Positions 63,716-64,000 of a stretch of DNA of 64,000 nucleotides are shown in pieces (the stretch's first letter is position 1; each line of letters begins with the position of its first letter). The notes beneath the pieces were generated by a model. It made no database searches, was not told the origin of the DNA, and saw nothing but the letters and a program-made list of their open reading frames with translations. The DNA lies in NCBI RefSeq assembly GCF_003075395.1, contig NZ_QDFV01000001.1:62001-126000 (forward strand), written 5' to 3'. The DNA is from Microbacterium sp. TPD7012 (GTDB taxonomy: Bacteria; Actinomycetota; Actinomycetes; Actinomycetales; Microbacteriaceae). The translations under genes and the position numbers were made by a program.

Positions 63716-64000
63716 GGTGCCAGCCGTCGCCTATTCCCGCGCCTACATGCTCCGTGATGGAGGCGAGCGCGAGGAGGCCTTCCTCGGGGGGCGATGTTTC
63801 ACGTGAAACATGACGTCGAGACCGAGGTCGGGGCCACCTACGAGATCGACGATGTCGACGAGCTGGGGAATCTGGACTGCGAGGGACCTTCAACGCACCG
63901 GGTAAGGGTGCATCCCTGACTGGTTGCCGGCTCACCGACATGCGTCGATGGCTCCAGGGAGACCTGGGGAGGTTGCGCCTGGCAGGGACTCATGCCCACC
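63716..64000. other. Unassigned sequence with parS, no supported gene
   Basis: This stretch after the VOC gene contains the third parS. Short frames cross it: one from 63794 (MFHVKHDVETEVG...), 41 codons ending at 63919, and one from 63940 that is open to the window edge (MRRWLQGDLGRLRLAG...). Neither shows a recognisable family or a good ribosome site. A parA start may lie beyond the edge. Confidence 0.5.
63795..63810. promoter_or_regulatory. parS centromere site 3
   Basis: A third perfect TGTTTCACGTGAAACA, 80 nt after the VOC stop and 699 bp from the second site. The three sites cover 1.4 kb. Confidence 0.95.

Noticed and set aside
63675..63941. Minus-strand frame of 88 codons at the right end
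   Set aside because: It overlaps the VOC gene and a parS site, has Arg/Pro-rich shadow composition and no ribosome site.

Overview
The window is GC-rich actinobacterial chromosome, most likely Microbacterium or a close Microbacteriaceae relative. The basis is the codon bias towards G/C, the fhaA-fhaB-pstP-rodA-pbpA-pknA-pknB operon, crgA, a class E sortase, DUF3566 beside gyrA, and the dnaA-dnaN-recF-dciA-gyrB-gyrA order at the origin. The species call is inference; no rRNA gene is present.

Layout. (1) 1-14.5 kb is accessory. It holds a cut membrane gene, an ATP-grasp protein, an aldo/keto reductase, a siderophore-interacting protein, a lipoprotein, small conserved enzymes and an alpha/beta hydrolase. 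A LacI-controlled sugar ABC importer with a GH1-like glycosidase follows, then an AraC-type regulator facing a small redox/AhpD operon. (2) 14.6-27.4 kb holds tRNA-Leu and the cell-wall growth and Ser/Thr-kinase operon, whose genes overlap by ATGA/GTGA. After it come pabA/trpG, a 51-aa membrane protein, sortase E, crgA, a rhomboid protease and a cyclophilin. (3) 27.5-45.3 kb is a second accessory block. It contains tRNA-editing and Nudix enzymes, an SDR/MarR pair with two palindromic operators, a secreted copper LPMO, a 2007-aa wall-anchored GH92 alpha-mannosidase with its own LacI regulator, ilvD, an XRE regulator and small proteins. (4) 45.3-49.3 kb has tRNA-Ala and tRNA-Ile, a DUF4097 protein with a two-component system, and a VIT1-like transporter. 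(5) 49.4-63.1 kb is the origin region: DUF3566, gyrA, gyrB, dciA, recF, dnaN, oriC, dnaA, rpmH, rnpA, yidD, yidC, jag and rsmG, with three perfect parS sites at 62.4, 63.1 and 63.8 kb. A VOC protein and unassigned sequence close the window.

The genes fit together as follows. The right end replicates, segregates and supercoils the chromosome, and makes ribosome, RNase P and membrane-insertion parts. The left-centre operon couples PASTA-kinase signalling to septal and lateral wall synthesis. The sortase can plausibly anchor the giant GH92 enzyme, which ends in an LAGTG motif. The GH92 and LPMO pair suggests attack on fungal or yeast-type walls (mannan and chitin).

Most of the window is ordinary. 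The points worth a second look are: a family of short interspersed palindromic repeats, one copy of which lies in frame inside the pknB kinase domain; a DnaA-box cluster 32 kb from oriC; an unusual ectodomain on PknA; clear operator palindromes for three regulators; and structured elements around parS. No CRISPR array, prophage, IS element or clearly new defence system was seen.
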